Shown: piece after piece, positions 54,154-63,672 of the stretch | Layout: every line of letters starts with the position of its first letter | Numbering within the stretch: the first letter of the stretch is position 1 | Assembly: GCF_026319365.1 (NCBI RefSeq) | Contig: NZ_JAPDMS010000001.1 | Location: 994,456 to 1,058,455, forward strand | From: Methylophaga sp. OBS1 | GTDB lineage: Bacteria > Pseudomonadota > Gammaproteobacteria > Nitrosococcales > Methylophagaceae | Direction of reading: 5' to 3' | DNA: 64,000 nucleotides | Made by a program: the position numbers and the translations under genes | Notes under the pieces: generated by a model | Database searches by the model: none | What the model was told of the DNA's origin: nothing | The model's input: only the letters and a program-made list of their open reading frames with translations

Positions 54154-55397
54154 CAGTCTGCGACCTCAACTCTGAGCCCGGTAATCGCGTTAGGCAATTG
54201 CGTCGCAGCAATCAAGTCACCCGGACTGAGAGCATCACTGCGGATCAACAGACTGTTTTTACCTGCTTCACGCTCGATTTCACCGACACGCTCTATGGCC
54301 ACTGACTGCAAATGCCCTTCGTCAATCCGGTAAACGCGATCCATACCGTATAACGCACTGAACGGTACTTCGATGACGTTGTTCTGTTCAGCCAGTTGCA
54401 GTTGAAGTTCGACAAAGGTGCCCAGTGGCAATGGCGTCATATTGTTTTCAATACGGAACAGACCATCGATACCACCACTGTCCTGTCTGACTTCACCGGA
54501 CAGGCGATTGAGTGAGAGACGGATCAACTGATCATCGACTTCCGCCTCAGCCTGCAAATTTCTGCCCTGCTGCAGCATTTGTCGGACCTGAGGAATATAA
54601 CGTCCGGGGATTTGCGCCCTGACTTCAAGGTTGTCGAGATCATACACAGTGAGCAGAGTGTCACCGGGGCGCACCCGGTCGCCTAGCGCTACTGTCAGAC
54701 CGGCTACGCGACCATCAAAAGGCGCTTTGATTTCAGTACGACTGAGATTAACTTCAGCCTGCGCCAATAAGGCTTCTGCGCGTTGCTTGGCAGCCTGTAA
54801 CTGAGCCAGCCTGATCTTATGGTTATCAATATCGAACTGCAGCTGTTTCAGTGCCAGCGCCTGCTGCTCGTAAGCGGCCAGCGTATCATCCAGAGAAGCC
54901 TGTGAAGCCAGCCGGGTCTGCTCCAGTTTACGGGCACGCTGAACAGCCTTGTCAGCAAGTTCCAGTAACTGTTTCTGATTGGCCAACAGCGCCTTATCAC
55001 GCTGAAAGCGCTGATTCTCGGTCTCGATTTGGGCCTGAGCCTCTCTAACATCCGCCTGACGCTGCTGCAGTGTGAGCTGAATATCAATATCATCCAACTT
55101 GATCAGGGTCTGTCCTGCGGTGACATTATCGCCTTCCAGTACATTCACTTCGATGACATCGGCTTCAAGCGCCGCTTTCAGACTGGCGTCGCGCGGCGTT
55201 TCGACCCGGCCGTAGATGGTGACTTCCGGCGCAATACGCTGATACTCAGCCGTTACCGCTTCAACCAGCCAGGCTTTTTCCTTTTTTGCCATTGCCGGTG
55301 TTTCCGGTTCACTGACTTTGAGCAACATGAATGCCACAATGGCAAAGCCGATAATGAGAATGGGTAACGCGATTTTTTTTAACAACTTATGCTCCAA
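54153..55397 (-). CDS. RND periplasmic adaptor protein (MFP)
   Basis: This 414-residue protein has an N-terminal anchor (about 9-26), lipoyl halves (VIEVNVLEGDNVTAGQTLIKLDD and TEIKAPFDGRVAGLTVALGDRV) and a coiled-coil hairpin between them, then beta-barrel domains. The frame opens with TTG at 55397. A second TTG at 55385 has GGAG 8 nt upstream and may be the real start. It is the first gene of the MFP-RND-OMF operon. Confidence 0.9.
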   Translation of the reverse strand: MEHKLLKKIALPILIIGFAIVAFMLLKVSEPETPAMAKKEKAWLVEAVTAEYQRIAPEVTIYGRVETPRDASLKAALEADVIEVNVLEGDNVTAGQTLIKLDDIDIQLTLQQRQADVREAQAQIETENQRFQRDKALLANQKQLLELADKAVQRARKLEQTRLASQASLDDTLAAYEQQALALKQLQFDIDNHKIRLAQLQAAKQRAEALLAQAEVNLSRTEIKAPFDGRVAGLTVALGDRVRPGDTLLTVYDLDNLEVRAQIPGRYIPQVRQMLQQGRNLQAEAEVDDQLIRLSLNRLSGEVRQDSGGIDGLFRIENNMTPLPLGTFVELQLQLAEQNNVIEVPFSALYGMDRVYRIDEGHLQSVAIERVGEIEREAGKNSLLIRSDALSPGDLIAATQLPNAITGLRVEVAD

Positions 55398-55431
55398 GCA
55401 ACCATCATGAGAAGGAAGAGACTGTCCGTAT

Positions 55432-58269
55432 TCAGTTGGATTCAGTCACTATCGCGATCCGAACCGCATCCAGGCTTAATTCGGCTGATTGTATCGTATT
55501 CGCCAGAGCGTGAGTGAGTGTCGACATGCTATCAATCTCATCCTGGCGAATCGCAGGATTCTTCTCTGCCAGCGCTTTCAGGCGTACTGTTTCAGCTGAC
55601 ATTTCCTGCTGCATTGATGCCAGCGCTTCCCGTCTCAGCATTTCACCGGGTTCCAAACTGGCGCGCTGGGCCTGCTGGATCAGTTTTTCCAGCTGTGGAC
55701 GGGCATGGCGTATGAGTTCCTGCGAGGTCGCCCGAGGGATACGTCCTGCCAGTTTGTTGAATTGTCTGTCTGGCAGGCTGGCCTGGTGCTGACGGCCCTG
55801 CTCGTCCACCACAATGCGCAGATAGCGTTGCGGTAAGAAGCGATCCACATAGGTCTGCAGTGCGCCGATGGCCTGAACCTTGAAAATGGCTTCCAGCAGG
55901 AGCGTGCCGGGGTTAAATAAACCGCTTTCGAGAGTACAGAAAGCACTGTTGCCGATTTCGGTGTTCATTACCAAATCCATCGCGCCCAGTACCATGGGAT
56001 GTTCCCAGGTTAGAAAAGCCATATCTTCACGGCCCAGCGCCCGGTGGCGTTGATAGGTCGCAGTCAGACCGTCTTCGGGTAATTCCGGAAAGGGATAAAC
56101 CATATGGTTACCCGGCTCGATGATGATGCTGTCGCTGCTGTGAGGCTGCTGTTCGACCCCGAAGGCATCAAACACGTCATCCATAAAATCTGCCAGTTCC
56201 AGCCCGCGGGTGGCCTCTTCCAGTTCAGCGATAATATGTTGCGCGGCATCGTCATCGAAGGAGTTACGTTCCAACAGACGATTACGGCCCGACTGCAGGC
56301 TTTCCCTCGCTTTTTCTGCCGTATCGCGGGTCATTTCAATCAGCTCTATCAGCGCTTTATCATCAGCAGGCTGATTCAGACAGGCTTCCAGTTGTGCCTG
56401 AGTCGCCTTATGAACGGCATCGCCGGCGGCAAATACCTGTTCAAAGGCATTCATACCCTGGTGATACCAGTTCAGTAAGACCTCCTGCGCTGTGCCTGCA
56501 AAATAAGGCACATGAATATCGACATCATGCTGTTGACCGATACGGTCCAGACGGCCTATACGCTGTTCCAGCAGATCCGGATGGCGTGGTAAGTCCAGCA
56601 GTACCAGGTGATGACAGAACTGGAAGTTACGCCCTTCACTGCCGATTTCAGAGCAGACCAGAAGCTGCGCCCCATCCTCCTCCTCGGCAAAATAGGCGGC
56701 GGCGCGATCACGGTTCACCAGTGTCAGCTTCTCATGGAAGGCCGCACTCCTAACCCCATGATGCACGCTGAGATGGCTGTCGAGCTGTGTTGCGGTATCG
56801 GCACTGGCACAAATCAGCAGAATTTTTTCGCCGCGATGGGCCTTCAGGAAATCAATCAGCCAGGCAACCCGTTTATCTTCGATGAGCCAGTCATGACCCA
56901 GGACTGTTTCTGCTTGTAAGGCATCGATACCGGACAACCTGCTATCGGCTTCCAACGGGTAGCGATGCAGGATTCGTTCAGGAAAACCTTTCACCACATC
57001 ACGGGTATTACGGAACAACACCCGACCGGTGCCATGCTGATCCAGCAGCTGTCTGATCGCCGCCAGTTTTGCTGCATCAAACGCCTCATGCTGCTGTAAA
57101 TCAAGCAGAGCTTGCTCGGGCAAATAGGATTCAAGTGCCTTTAATAAGGGTTTGAGCTTTTTGTCATCAGCGGATTGCAGTGCATCCAAATCATCAATTA
57201 AATCCGAAATCGGCTGATAGGCAGCTTCCTGTTCTCTGAAAGCTTCCAGATCATGAAAGCGTTCCGGATCCAGCAGGCGCAGACGCGCAAAATGGCTGTC
57301 GATACCCAGTTGTTCAGGCGTGGCTGTCAAAAGCAGCAAGGCAGCAATGCGGGCAGCGAGCTGCTCAATCAACTGATAGGCAGGACTGCTGTTATCGGGT
57401 TGCCAGTATAGGTGATGCGCTTCATCCACAATGAGCATATCCCAGTCTGCCGCAAACAAATCTTCCTGCATCACCGGGTTTTCGAGCAGATCGTCGAGGC
57501 CGCACAGTACCAGCTGGACACTGTCAAAGGGATTCCCCTCATCAAGCTCGACCAGTGCCAGATGACGTTCAACATCAATCAGACTGAAGCTCAGATTGAA
57601 GCGACGCAGCATTTCAACCAGCCACTGATGCAACAAAGCATCCGGCACGATGACCAACGCGCGCTTCACTTCACCGCTGAGAATTTTCTGATGCAGAATC
57701 AGCCCGGCTTCAATGGTTTTACCCAGACCGACTTCATCGGCCAGCAGCACGCGAGGCGCATGACGCTGGGACACCTGCTGCGCAATATAGAGCTGATGTG
57801 GCAACAGCTGAACCCGGGCCCCCAGTAAGCCAAAGACCGCTGAACTGAACAGTTCATGCTGATAAGACAGCGCCTTGGCACGCAACTCAAACTGACTGTT
57901 TTTATCGACCTGGCCGGCGAACAGGCGATCCTGAGGCTGATTGAAATGCACCCGACTGTCGAGATCCATTTCATGAAAGCTGACCGCTTCCCCTTCTGCG
58001 GTCTCACCCTGATAAATCATACAGCCATTGAAAGGCTGCACGGCAGAGATAGTAAAGCTCTGTTGCTCGCGGCTTTTGACCTGCTCGCCTTCGGAGTAGA
58101 TCACTCGACTCAGCGGCGCATTATTGGCCGCATAAAACCGGCTCTCAGCGACCGCCGGAAAGAAGACCTCAATTTGACGGCCACTGATTTCTTTAATGAT
58201 GCCAAGGCCCAGCTCTGCTTCGCTGTTACTGACCCAGCGCTGGCCGATAATAAATTCAATTTCTGACAA
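55432..58269 (-). CDS. rapA: RapA, RNA-polymerase-associated SWI/SNF ATPase
   Basis: This 945-residue protein has N-terminal Tudor-like domains (IGQRWVSNSEAELGLGII), the SWI/SNF ATPase with Walker A LADEVGLGKTIEAGLI (about 175-190) and DEAHHLYW, and helicase motif VI RIGRLDRIGQQHDVDIHV. A long C-terminal region follows. Size and order match E. coli RapA (968). It recycles RNA polymerase from post-termination complexes. Confidence 0.95.
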   Translation of the reverse strand: MSEIEFIIGQRWVSNSEAELGLGIIKEISGRQIEVFFPAVAESRFYAANNAPLSRVIYSEGEQVKSREQQSFTISAVQPFNGCMIYQGETAEGEAVSFHEMDLDSRVHFNQPQDRLFAGQVDKNSQFELRAKALSYQHELFSSAVFGLLGARVQLLPHQLYIAQQVSQRHAPRVLLADEVGLGKTIEAGLILHQKILSGEVKRALVIVPDALLHQWLVEMLRRFNLSFSLIDVERHLALVELDEGNPFDSVQLVLCGLDDLLENPVMQEDLFAADWDMLIVDEAHHLYWQPDNSSPAYQLIEQLAARIAALLLLTATPEQLGIDSHFARLRLLDPERFHDLEAFREQEAAYQPISDLIDDLDALQSADDKKLKPLLKALESYLPEQALLDLQQHEAFDAAKLAAIRQLLDQHGTGRVLFRNTRDVVKGFPERILHRYPLEADSRLSGIDALQAETVLGHDWLIEDKRVAWLIDFLKAHRGEKILLICASADTATQLDSHLSVHHGVRSAAFHEKLTLVNRDRAAAYFAEEEDGAQLLVCSEIGSEGRNFQFCHHLVLLDLPRHPDLLEQRIGRLDRIGQQHDVDIHVPYFAGTAQEVLLNWYHQGMNAFEQVFAAGDAVHKATQAQLEACLNQPADDKALIELIEMTRDTAEKARESLQSGRNRLLERNSFDDDAAQHIIAELEEATRGLELADFMDDVFDAFGVEQQPHSSDSIIIEPGNHMVYPFPELPEDGLTATYQRHRALGREDMAFLTWEHPMVLGAMDLVMNTEIGNSAFCTLESGLFNPGTLLLEAIFKVQAIGALQTYVDRFLPQRYLRIVVDEQGRQHQASLPDRQFNKLAGRIPRATSQELIRHARPQLEKLIQQAQRASLEPGEMLRREALASMQQEMSAETVRLKALAEKNPAIRQDEIDSMSTLTHALANTIQSAELSLDAVRIAIVTESN

Positions 58270-58285
58270 TGTTTTTCCCCGGCGT

Positions 58286-58564
58286 TCAGCCGAATTGATA
58301 ATGTTTACGCAAATCCTGTTTGATGTGCCAGCGACAGCTCAGGCCGGCAGCGAAAGTCACCAGATCACCGGCTTTGATGGTCACCGACTCGCTACCATCA
58401 TCAGCGGTGACAGTGACTTCGCCCTCCAGGATGAAGGCGGTTTCTTTTTCATCATAATGCCAGGGGAATTCTGATGCTTCTTTTTCCCAGATGGGCCAGG
58501 CATAAACGCCGAGTTCAGTGAGGCGCGACTGGTCAGGCTGATGTTCCACTTGAATGGCTTTCAT
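58286..58564 (-). CDS. Small cupin-domain protein
   Basis: This 92-residue single cupin has ETAFILEGEVTVTADDGSESVTIKAGDLVTFAAGLSCRWHI. The first cupin motif lacks the usual HxH (it reads FPWHYDEKETAF), so metal binding may be altered. The function is unknown. It lies 16 nt upstream of rapA and may be co-transcribed. Confidence 0.8.
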   Translation of the reverse strand: MKAIQVEHQPDQSRLTELGVYAWPIWEKEASEFPWHYDEKETAFILEGEVTVTADDGSESVTIKAGDLVTFAAGLSCRWHIKQDLRKHYQFG

Positions 58565-58706
58565 AATTGTCTCCTGCTATGACTCTCTCATCTCCGCCTC
58601 AATCGGCAGCGGTGGATATGAAAGATCAACAAGCCCTAGTGCTAAAACGCGTGTCGTGGAGCGATATGTTAAATTGTTGCCTCGTTTTTTCCTATAGCTG
58701 CAAACG

Positions 58707-59285
58707 ATGGCCTCCAAGTTCAACACCATTCACCGCGCCGCGGAAGCCGATTATGAAATCAAAAAATCACGCTTTATTGGCGTGATCATGCCCTGCCAGT
58801 CAGAAGACGAAGCACTGCGCAAACTGGGGCAGTTAGCCCGTCAACACCCTAATGCCAATCACCTCGCCTTTGCCTGGCGGATTCGTCAGCCGGAAGGATT
58901 CCTAACTGAACGTTTTCATGATGCGGGTGAACCCTCAGGTACAGCCGGGAGGCCGATTCTTGCGCCGCTGGAGGGCGAAAACCTGATTAATGTCGTGGTC
59001 GGTGTTGTGCGTTATTTTGGGGGTATCAAACTGGGCACCGGCGGACTGACCCGTGCCTATGGCACTGCCGCAAAAGAGGCCATTGCCGCCGCAAATATCA
59101 GTCCCTGGGTAGAGATGGCGACTTTGAAACTCGATATCGAGTACCCGCAACTGCAACTGCTGGAATATCAGCTAAAGCAGATTCATGGTGAGATCATCGA
59201 CCAGCAATTCACAGATAAAGTGAGTTTAATCATCTCCGTTTGTGTATCGGAGAAAGAAGCTATCCAGCAGCAATTCAGCGCTTGA
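58707..59285 (+). CDS. yigZ: YigZ/IMPACT-family protein
   Basis: This 192-residue protein has the UPF0029 N-terminal domain: YEIKKSRFIGVIMPCQSEDEA, then HPNANHLAFAWRI, DAGEPSGTAGRPIL and VVRYFGGIKLGTGGLTRAYG. The C-terminal domain is EF-G-like. The length is close to E. coli YigZ (204). Its biochemical role is not settled; relatives regulate translation. It overlaps the convergent methyltransferase gene by 11 bp. Confidence 0.93.
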   Translation: MASKFNTIHRAAEADYEIKKSRFIGVIMPCQSEDEALRKLGQLARQHPNANHLAFAWRIRQPEGFLTERFHDAGEPSGTAGRPILAPLEGENLINVVVGVVRYFGGIKLGTGGLTRAYGTAAKEAIAAANISPWVEMATLKLDIEYPQLQLLEYQLKQIHGEIIDQQFTDKVSLIISVCVSEKEAIQQQFSA

Positions 59286-59907
59286 GCAGCACCAATCTAT
59301 TGTTAATTACAGGCTCTGAAAATCCATATTTATCAGAAATATAAGAAATAGTATTAGCGTGATAAATGAAGACGTGGGTCGGGTCGTTTTTATAATTCCA
59401 GCGATGAAAATCAACCCCTTCCTGATACAGCTCGGTCATGCACAGCAGCACGCCTGAAGGTTTTAACAAGCGACTGAGCAAGGCAAAACTTTCCGCCGGG
59501 CGGTGGAAGTGTTCTATCACCTCACAGCTGCAGATATAGTCTTACTGCTGTTCCAGCAAAGCGGGATGATCAAAAAACAGCGGATCATAGGCCTGAATGT
59601 CATAGACCTGCTCAGCCAGTACATGCGTTATGACAGGCGCATGTCCGGCCCCGAAGTCGAGACCTTTATGGGCGGGACTGAAATGCCGTTTGACCTGTTC
59701 AGTGATGGGAGAGACAAAGCCCTCAAAGCGCGGGTCACTGACATCGTTCAAATGTTCCAGATAACGCTGTTTTTCTTCACCCCTGTCCGGCCAGCTTACC
59801 GGATCTTTGATAATGGCCTGACAAGTCTGACACTGGTAGTAATAACGCTGTTTAAAATCATAAAACAGACTGCTGTGGCTGCCGCACAGCGGGCAAATTG
59901 GCGCCAT
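59275..59907 (-). pseudogene. Class I SAM methyltransferase interrupted by one in-frame stop
   Basis: The gene is a single 211-codon frame broken only by TAA at 59544-59542 (codon 122). The first part has a zinc-ribbon (CPLCGS and CQTCQ) and the SAM-binding motif LDFGAGHAPV. After the stop, in the same frame, come DYICSCEVIEHFHRP and FALLSRLLKPSGVLLCMTELY, the rest of the methyltransferase. A tyrosine codon before DY (TAT or TAC to TAA) would restore a normal protein. It could be recent decay, a base-call error, or read-through. The substrate is unknown. Confidence 0.78.
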
Positions 59908-60629
59908 TACAGAGGCAGAAAACTGGTCGCCAGCCCTATCAGGCCGCCAAAAACCCCGCCCCAGACAACCAGCCAGCCCAGATGCTCGCGAATCATACGC
60001 TGGATGATATCTTTCACCATTGGCGGCGTCAGTTCATCCAGCCTGGATTGCACGATAAGTTCAATCTGACCGTGAATGTCATCAAATACCGGGTTGCTGC
60101 TGAGCTTGGCTTTGACACTGGTTTGGAAAGAATCGCTGTGCGCCATATTGTCCAGTGCCACACGCATTTTATCTATAAATGGCTGTTTCAAGGCTTCCAA
60201 AGATTTCTTGCCGCCAAACATCGACAGCATGCTGCCGAAAGACGATTCCATGATGGTATCGACCAGACTGTCGTAGGCCGGTGCCAGATCGGTCTGCTCA
60301 ATCACATCGCTGAAATCAAGCCGGTGCTGGGCATTATCCCTAATCAGCTCGGCCATAAACCGATCGACATTGTCTTTGCTGAAAAACTGCGACATCACCA
60401 GCTCGTGAATACCGGACTTAAAGTCTTCAAAGCGGGCTGAAATAATGCCCGACCCATAAAGACCGGGCACCTTTTCAAACAGCATATGAATCGCAAGCCA
60501 GTTGGTGATGCCCCCTGCCAATGCAAACAGGCCGGTATTCAGAATCGGATCGCGATAAGGCGCTGGCGCCATGAACCCGCCTGCCACAAAAACTGCGGCA
60601 AGCAGGTTAGTGATCAGGCTTTTATTCAT
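59907..60629 (-). CDS. DUF445-family membrane protein
   Basis: This 240-residue protein has N-terminal TM helices with the hallmark GALTNWLAIHMLFEK-like motif (here GGITNWLAIHMLFEKVPGLYGSGII) and a helical middle. A C-terminal TM region with WLVVWGGVFGGLIGL follows. The function of the family is unknown. It overlaps the upstream gene by 8 nt and abuts the broken methyltransferase gene. Confidence 0.9.
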   Translation of the reverse strand: MNKSLITNLLAAVFVAGGFMAPAPYRDPILNTGLFALAGGITNWLAIHMLFEKVPGLYGSGIISARFEDFKSGIHELVMSQFFSKDNVDRFMAELIRDNAQHRLDFSDVIEQTDLAPAYDSLVDTIMESSFGSMLSMFGGKKSLEALKQPFIDKMRVALDNMAHSDSFQTSVKAKLSSNPVFDDIHGQIELIVQSRLDELTPPMVKDIIQRMIREHLGWLVVWGGVFGGLIGLATSFLPL

Positions 60630-60906
60630 TGGTCCATTTGGTCAAAGCATCCACGATCTGGCTGGCCTGGTCACGGCTGGAAATATTGAATTTGGAACGC
60701 TGGCTGTATTCACCATTACGCTTCTGATAACGACGGATAGTGTATTTATCGGGACCAAAGTCACCGGTTTTGCGATCCAGATCCTGATAGCGGAACATCA
60801 CCGTGGCCCAGGCACCCTTGGTCAGTACGACCTTGTCCAGCTCTTTGACTGTCATGGTCTCGCCTTCGAAATATTCAACGGTCAGTTCATCTACGTTTTC
60901 AGCCAT
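60622..60906 (-). CDS. Conserved hypothetical protein, 94 residues
   Basis: This acidic-to-basic small protein has a middle stretch LTKGAWATVMFRYQDLDRKTGDFGPDKYTIRRYQKR and a C-terminal helix. There is no signal peptide or cysteine. I do not recognise a named family. It is coupled to the DUF445 gene by an 8-nt overlap and follows the aminopeptidase gene closely, so the three are probably one operon. Confidence 0.75.
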   Translation of the reverse strand: MAENVDELTVEYFEGETMTVKELDKVVLTKGAWATVMFRYQDLDRKTGDFGPDKYTIRRYQKRNGEYSQRSKFNISSRDQASQIVDALTKWTNE

Positions 60907-60923
60907 ATAATAGGGTTTCCTTT

Positions 60924-62225
60924 TTAATGAGAAGTTTGCTGATAAAAAGCGGTCAGGACCTTGTGCAGCATCTCGGCATCGCGACTGCCGGCCATTTCCC
61001 GAATCGAATGCATGCCATAAGTGGGCACACCAATATCCAGTGTACGAATGCCGATATTTGAGGCGGTAATCGGACCAATGGTGCTGCCACAGGCCATATC
61101 AGTACGGACCACGAAGTCCTGTACCGGCACATCCTGCTGATTGCAGAGCTGACGGAACACGGCGCTGGTCTCGCTGCTGGTGGCATAGCGCTGATTGGCA
61201 TTGGTTTTTATCACCGGGCCGCGATTCAGAATCGGGCCATGCTCGGCATCATGCTTGTCCGGATAATTTGGGTGAATCGCATGGGCATTGTCGGCAGAAA
61301 TCATCATCGAGCGGTCAATCATGCGCTGATAATTTTCCGGTGTCTGACTCAGGCGCTGCAGCACTGAGTGCAGGAATGTACCCTGTGCGCCGCTGCTGGA
61401 CTGGCTACCGACTTCTTCATGATCATTACAGATTAGTAGGCCCGGCCGTCTGCCATCCGCTTTAAGAATCGACTGCAGTCCGACATAGCAACTGAGCAGG
61501 TTATCCAGTCGGGCACTGCTGATAAAGTCGCCATAGAGGCCGGTCAATGCGGCCTTCTGGGTATCGTAGAAACAGATTTCATAGTCCAGCACTTTGCCAA
61601 TCTGGCGATCCGGATATTGCTGCTGACACTGTTTCTCCAGCAGGGCACGGAAATCGAGCGTGTCGCCCTCCTCCAACTGGCACAGTACCGGCGGCAGATG
61701 CAGCTGCGGATTCACACTACGGCTTTGGTTGGCTTCACGGTCCAGATGAATAGCCAGGCTGGGAATGACAGCAACCGGACATTCGAAATTAATCAGCAGC
61801 TGTTCGATTCGACCGTTTTCTGCTTCAACACTGACTCTGCCTGCCATCGATAAATCACGATCAAACCAGGGGTTTAACAGTGCGCCGCCATAGACCTCGA
61901 CCCCCAGTTGCAGCAACGTCTGCTGGACTTTCTCCGGCTTGGGTTTGACCTTGAGACAAGGACTGTCAGTGTGAGCACCAACCATATGCATACCGGTCTG
62001 CGTGAGCGACTCCCCGTTGAGGGTGAAAGCAATGATCGAAGCATCATTGCGGGTCACGTAATATTTGCCTGCCGGCAGTTCGCCCCAGCTATCCCCTTCT
62101 GACAAGCCTGTGAACCCCTGCTCCTCAAGCAGGTTTTTCATCGCTGCTACCGCGTGATAAGGCGTCGGAGACTGATCGAGAAAATCGCACAGCCCTTGAT
62201 TGAATGTGTTGCTAGAATGAGCCAT
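60924..62225 (-). CDS. apeB: M18-family aminopeptidase
   Basis: This 433-residue cytosolic metallo-aminopeptidase has zinc-site motifs [15 protein letters not shown] (His), [12 protein letters not shown] (Asp), [16 protein letters not shown] (Glu-Glu) and [16 protein letters not shown], with the final His in YGMHSIREM. The length is that of bacterial M18 enzymes. It removes N-terminal, often acidic, residues from peptides. It is the first gene of the operon with the 94-residue protein and DUF445. Confidence 0.93.
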   Translation of the reverse strand: MAHSSNTFNQGLCDFLDQSPTPYHAVAAMKNLLEEQGFTGLSEGDSWGELPAGKYYVTRNDASIIAFTLNGESLTQTGMHMVGAHTDSPCLKVKPKPEKVQQTLLQLGVEVYGGALLNPWFDRDLSMAGRVSVEAENGRIEQLLINFECPVAVIPSLAIHLDREANQSRSVNPQLHLPPVLCQLEEGDTLDFRALLEKQCQQQYPDRQIGKVLDYEICFYDTQKAALTGLYGDFISSARLDNLLSCYVGLQSILKADGRRPGLLICNDHEEVGSQSSSGAQGTFLHSVLQRLSQTPENYQRMIDRSMMISADNAHAIHPNYPDKHDAEHGPILNRGPVIKTNANQRYATSSETSAVFRQLCNQQDVPVQDFVVRTDMACGSTIGPITASNIGIRTLDIGVPTYGMHSIREMAGSRDAEMLHKVLTAFYQQTSH

Positions 62226-62290
62226 AACAAATCTTTATGCAGGGAAGTGTCCGGTATGATACCGATTTTAAACAGGCGGTTCGACAATTG

Positions 62291-62728
62291 TTAGTCTTTA
62301 ACCGGACGGCCGCGGTACATTCTGGCTGGCTTTTTGACCGCTTCTTTATTAGCTTTTTTCAGACTTGGGATTACCCTTTTAGTCTCTACTTCCGCTCCCC
62401 TGTACATGCGCTTGCCGGACACAGCGGCTTGATCAGCATGATGTAAGCCAAGTGCGGCCAACAGATTTTCAGCGTCCTCGACAAAGGCCTTTGAAGGCAG
62501 AGGCATAGTCACATCCTGCTGAAAAGAAAACCTGGCTACCTGCATAAACGGTAGCGAATGGATAACCGACTTACCGCGTTCCCGACCATACGACAGTGCA
62601 CAGATACGTCCTTTTTCAATCACGATATGGCAGGCTTTGTTGTCAGTGGTGGTAATAAAAAAGGTGCCGGTTTGTGCCTCATGACAGACGCTGGCCAGTT
62701 GTTTGAGAACGTCCGTATTCGCGCTCAT
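62291..62728 (-). CDS. Hypothetical protein with two MYRG motifs
   Basis: This 145-residue protein has a folded-looking N-terminal part (about 1-75; TGTFFITTTDNKACHIVIEKGRI resembles DUF4388-type modules). A basic tail carries RMYRG twice, at about 107-111 and 136-140, separated by a Lys-rich linker. YRG motifs are seen in DUF4278 proteins. The function is unknown. The basic repeats suggest binding to nucleic acid or another anion, as inference. Confidence 0.65.
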   Translation of the reverse strand: MSANTDVLKQLASVCHEAQTGTFFITTTDNKACHIVIEKGRICALSYGRERGKSVIHSLPFMQVARFSFQQDVTMPLPSKAFVEDAENLLAALGLHHADQAAVSGKRMYRGAEVETKRVIPSLKKANKEAVKKPARMYRGRPVKD

Positions 62729-62770
62729 AGGTGGTAACAGCCCGATGATTAAGAATGGTTGTGCACCAGA

Positions 62771-63205
62771 TTACATGACATCGTCATCATTATCATCGTT
62801 TAATTTGAATGTCGCCCGTTTTGACAGGCCACCATGCAGGCGACAGCGTGTTGCCAGTGCCCCCATACCCCAGGCTTCAGGGGGACGGATGGCGACCGAG
62901 CGTTTGCAGCGCTTGCCACCTGGCAACTTGGCACCACAGGGAGGACGGTAGCGTTTGATTTTCTCCCAGCCCTCCAGCGTTTGAGTCGCTTTGCGAATAG
63001 ATTTAACTTCACGCGGAGATAACTGTGTCTGGTCGACGGGATGCGTTTCCTGATCAGTATGACGCCACCAGTAACGTACTACCGGTACTGGCAAGCCGAA
63101 ACGTCGCGCGAGATCATCGGGTTTGCGATAAATTTCCAGTTCCAGTAACAGCAGCGCTGCCTGTTCCAGACGGGCGGTAAACTCGCGGCTTTCTTCAGGT
63201 GTCAT
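62771..63205 (-). CDS. Putative zinc-ribbon protein with HGG motif
   Basis: This 144-residue protein has an HTH-like segment ([21 protein letters not shown], about 33-53) and a C-terminal [13 protein letters not shown] with C-x-LHGGLS, resembling the zinc-ribbon 'HGG' modules found in phage- and transposon-linked proteins. It overlaps the ycgN stop by 4 nt (ATGA). DNA binding is a guess from the HTH-like part. Confidence 0.6.
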   Translation of the reverse strand: MTPEESREFTARLEQAALLLLELEIYRKPDDLARRFGLPVPVVRYWWRHTDQETHPVDQTQLSPREVKSIRKATQTLEGWEKIKRYRPPCGAKLPGGKRCKRSVAIRPPEAWGMGALATRCRLHGGLSKRATFKLNDDNDDDVM

Positions 63206-63672
63206 GCATCTGGGTCGGGTTCATGACTGAGTTTGATAACCGCCTCATTCAGATCATCTACGTCCGATTCCGGCTGGGCAAACTCGCGGACTGAAATGCC
63301 GGCTTTATGTACACTGTCAGGATCACCGGTGATCAGCGGATGCCAGTCCGGTAAGGGCTCACCTTCCGCCAGCAGACGGTAGGCGCAGGTTGAGGGCAAC
63401 CAGTCGAAATAATGCGCGTTCTTAATACTGAGTTGAATGCAGTCGGGGACGATGGACTGACGGTTTTCGTAGTCCTTGCAGCGACAGCTGTTGATGTCGA
63501 GCAATGAACAGGCAGCGCGGGTGTAATACATACGCCCGTCATCCTCATCTTCCAGTTTGTGCAGACAGCAGCGGGCACAGCCATCACAAAGGCTCTCCCA
63601 CTCATCATGAGTCATCTGACTCAAGCGTTTGTGTTTCCAGAATTCAACAGATGTTTTATCCTGATCAATCAT
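63202..63672 (-). CDS. ycgN: YcgN-family cysteine-cluster protein (UPF0260)
   Basis: This protein of about 156 residues has the UPF0260 pattern: [63 protein letters not shown] and [14 protein letters not shown]. Several CxxC-type cysteines probably bind metal. The function is unknown. The ATG at 63672 is preferred; a TTG lies two codons upstream. Its start codon overlaps the start of the rightward gene on the opposite strand. Confidence 0.9.
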   Translation of the reverse strand: MIDQDKTSVEFWKHKRLSQMTHDEWESLCDGCARCCLHKLEDEDDGRMYYTRAACSLLDINSCRCKDYENRQSIVPDCIQLSIKNAHYFDWLPSTCAYRLLAEGEPLPDWHPLITGDPDSVHKAGISVREFAQPESDVDDLNEAVIKLSHEPDPDA

